Below, piece after piece: positions 4,850 through 5,380 of a stretch of 5,380 nucleotides of DNA (the first letter of the stretch is position 1; each line of letters begins with the position of its first letter). Location: contig JAJZYV010000155.1 in NCBI GenBank assembly GCA_021797955.1, positions 1 to 5,380 on the forward strand, written 5' to 3'. The stretch comes from Thermoplasmata archaeon (GTDB lineage Archaea > Thermoplasmatota > Thermoplasmata > Thermoplasmatales > Thermoplasmataceae). A model generated the notes under the pieces. The model was not told the origin of the DNA, searched no databases, and saw nothing but the letters and a program-made list of their open reading frames with translations. The position numbers and the translations under genes are program-made.

Positions 4850-5380
4850 ATGATCTATCAATCGGAGGTGCTTAACGTTTCCATAGATAAAGATATTGAA
4901 ACTTCGGTGAATGAGATGAATCGGGTAAAGGATTCTTTTATCAACTCGGAAATGGACAAAGTTGAGAAGAATCTGACCGAAAATGTTTTTAGGACAGCAG
5001 AGGCAACTCAAAGGTTGGAAGTCGCCATAACTGAACAAAATAGTCAAACAAAATCATTATATAAAAAAGTTAATGATAATTTGAAAGACACTATCACTTT
5101 GATTAATAGTTCAAGTGATACAGTCAGGATAAATCTTACTAAGTTAACTAAAGTTCTTGTAAATCTATTTGTGTTGTATTCCATCTCCTTAACTGTTATG
5201 GAAATAGCAGTATCTTATTTCCTCTTAAAATTTCCTTTTAATTATATGTTCATTTCCTACTTTTTGATTATTGTTGGAGTTCAAGAACTCGTGTTATATT
5301 TTCTATATGAAAAACATAAACAATTAATTGTCAACATCAAAAATGAAGTTCAAAAAATATCGAGTAAAGCTTTGGAGAAT
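4850..5380 (+). CDS. Coiled-coil protein with two transmembrane segments, 3' incomplete
   Basis: The frame from the ATG at 4850 stays open to the right edge, giving 177 residues with no stop. I do not recognise the family. Residues about 11-100 are polar and helical with many Glu, Lys, Asn and Gln and heptad-like hydrophobic spacing (VNEMNRVKDSFINSEMDKVE onward), consistent with a coiled coil. Two hydrophobic helices follow: about 102-126 (VLVNLFVLYSISLTVMEIAV...) and 131-153 (YMFISYFLIIVGVQELVLYF), joined by a very short loop, so a hairpin in the membrane. A charged stretch, YEKHKQLIVNIKNEVQKISS, continues on the same side as the N-terminus. There is no signal peptide. An in-frame stop at 4826-4828 bounds the start; GTG at 4868 is a less likely start. 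A role in membrane scaffolding or sensing would be speculation. The gene is divergent from the radical SAM pseudogene. Confidence 0.75.
   Translation, partial: MIYQSEVLNVSIDKDIETSVNEMNRVKDSFINSEMDKVEKNLTENVFRTAEATQRLEVAITEQNSQTKSLYKKVNDNLKDTITLINSSSDTVRINLTKLTKVLVNLFVLYSISLTVMEIAVSYFLLKFPFNYMFISYFLIIVGVQELVLYFLYEKHKQLIVNIKNEVQKISSKALEN

Noticed and set aside
4805..5047. Minus-strand frame of 80 codons
   Set aside because: Antisense to the coiled-coil membrane protein frame, which is open over 177 codons to the window edge.

Overview
The window looks archaeal and is most consistent with a Thermoplasmatales-type acidophile. The support is AT-rich DNA, heavy use of ATA and AGA/AGG codons, an ADP-forming acyl-CoA synthetase beta subunit, a short AbrB/SpoVT-fold protein, and TATA-like boxes placed about 25 nt before start codons (leaderless transcription). 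The placement is inference; no rRNA or tRNA is present to confirm it.

Left part (1-1391): the 3' end of an ATP-grasp acetyl/acyl-CoA synthetase subunit runs in from the left edge. A 222-bp spacer follows, with three spaced TTAATCA repeats. Next comes a 52-residue AbrB-like DNA-binding protein (859-1017), and 44 bp further on a 109-residue protein of unknown family (1062-1391).

Middle part (1392-3541): this begins with a decayed C-terminus of a tyrosine recombinase (about 1477-1688). Immediately behind it is an intact 312-residue protein with a CBS-like sensor half and a HEPN-like C-terminal half carrying an RN-x3-H motif. A 229-bp spacer then precedes a 223-residue DEDD/RNase H-fold exonuclease-like protein with its own TATA box. 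The CBS-HEPN gene next to a broken integrase is the best candidate for an uncharacterised stress or defence module.

Right part (3542-5380): a long minus-strand stretch with no intact gene is a decayed B12-binding radical SAM gene (about 3560-4716). It still shows the cobalamin-binding-like N-terminus and the CxxxCxxC cluster motif, but carries several stops and at least one frameshift. A 133-bp divergent spacer separates it from a plus-strand gene (4850 to the right edge, incomplete) for a coiled-coil protein with two membrane segments.

Two decayed genes, one of them a recombinase, and several single orphan genes suggest an accessory region that has received and lost DNA. No CRISPR array, complete insertion sequence or RNA gene was seen.
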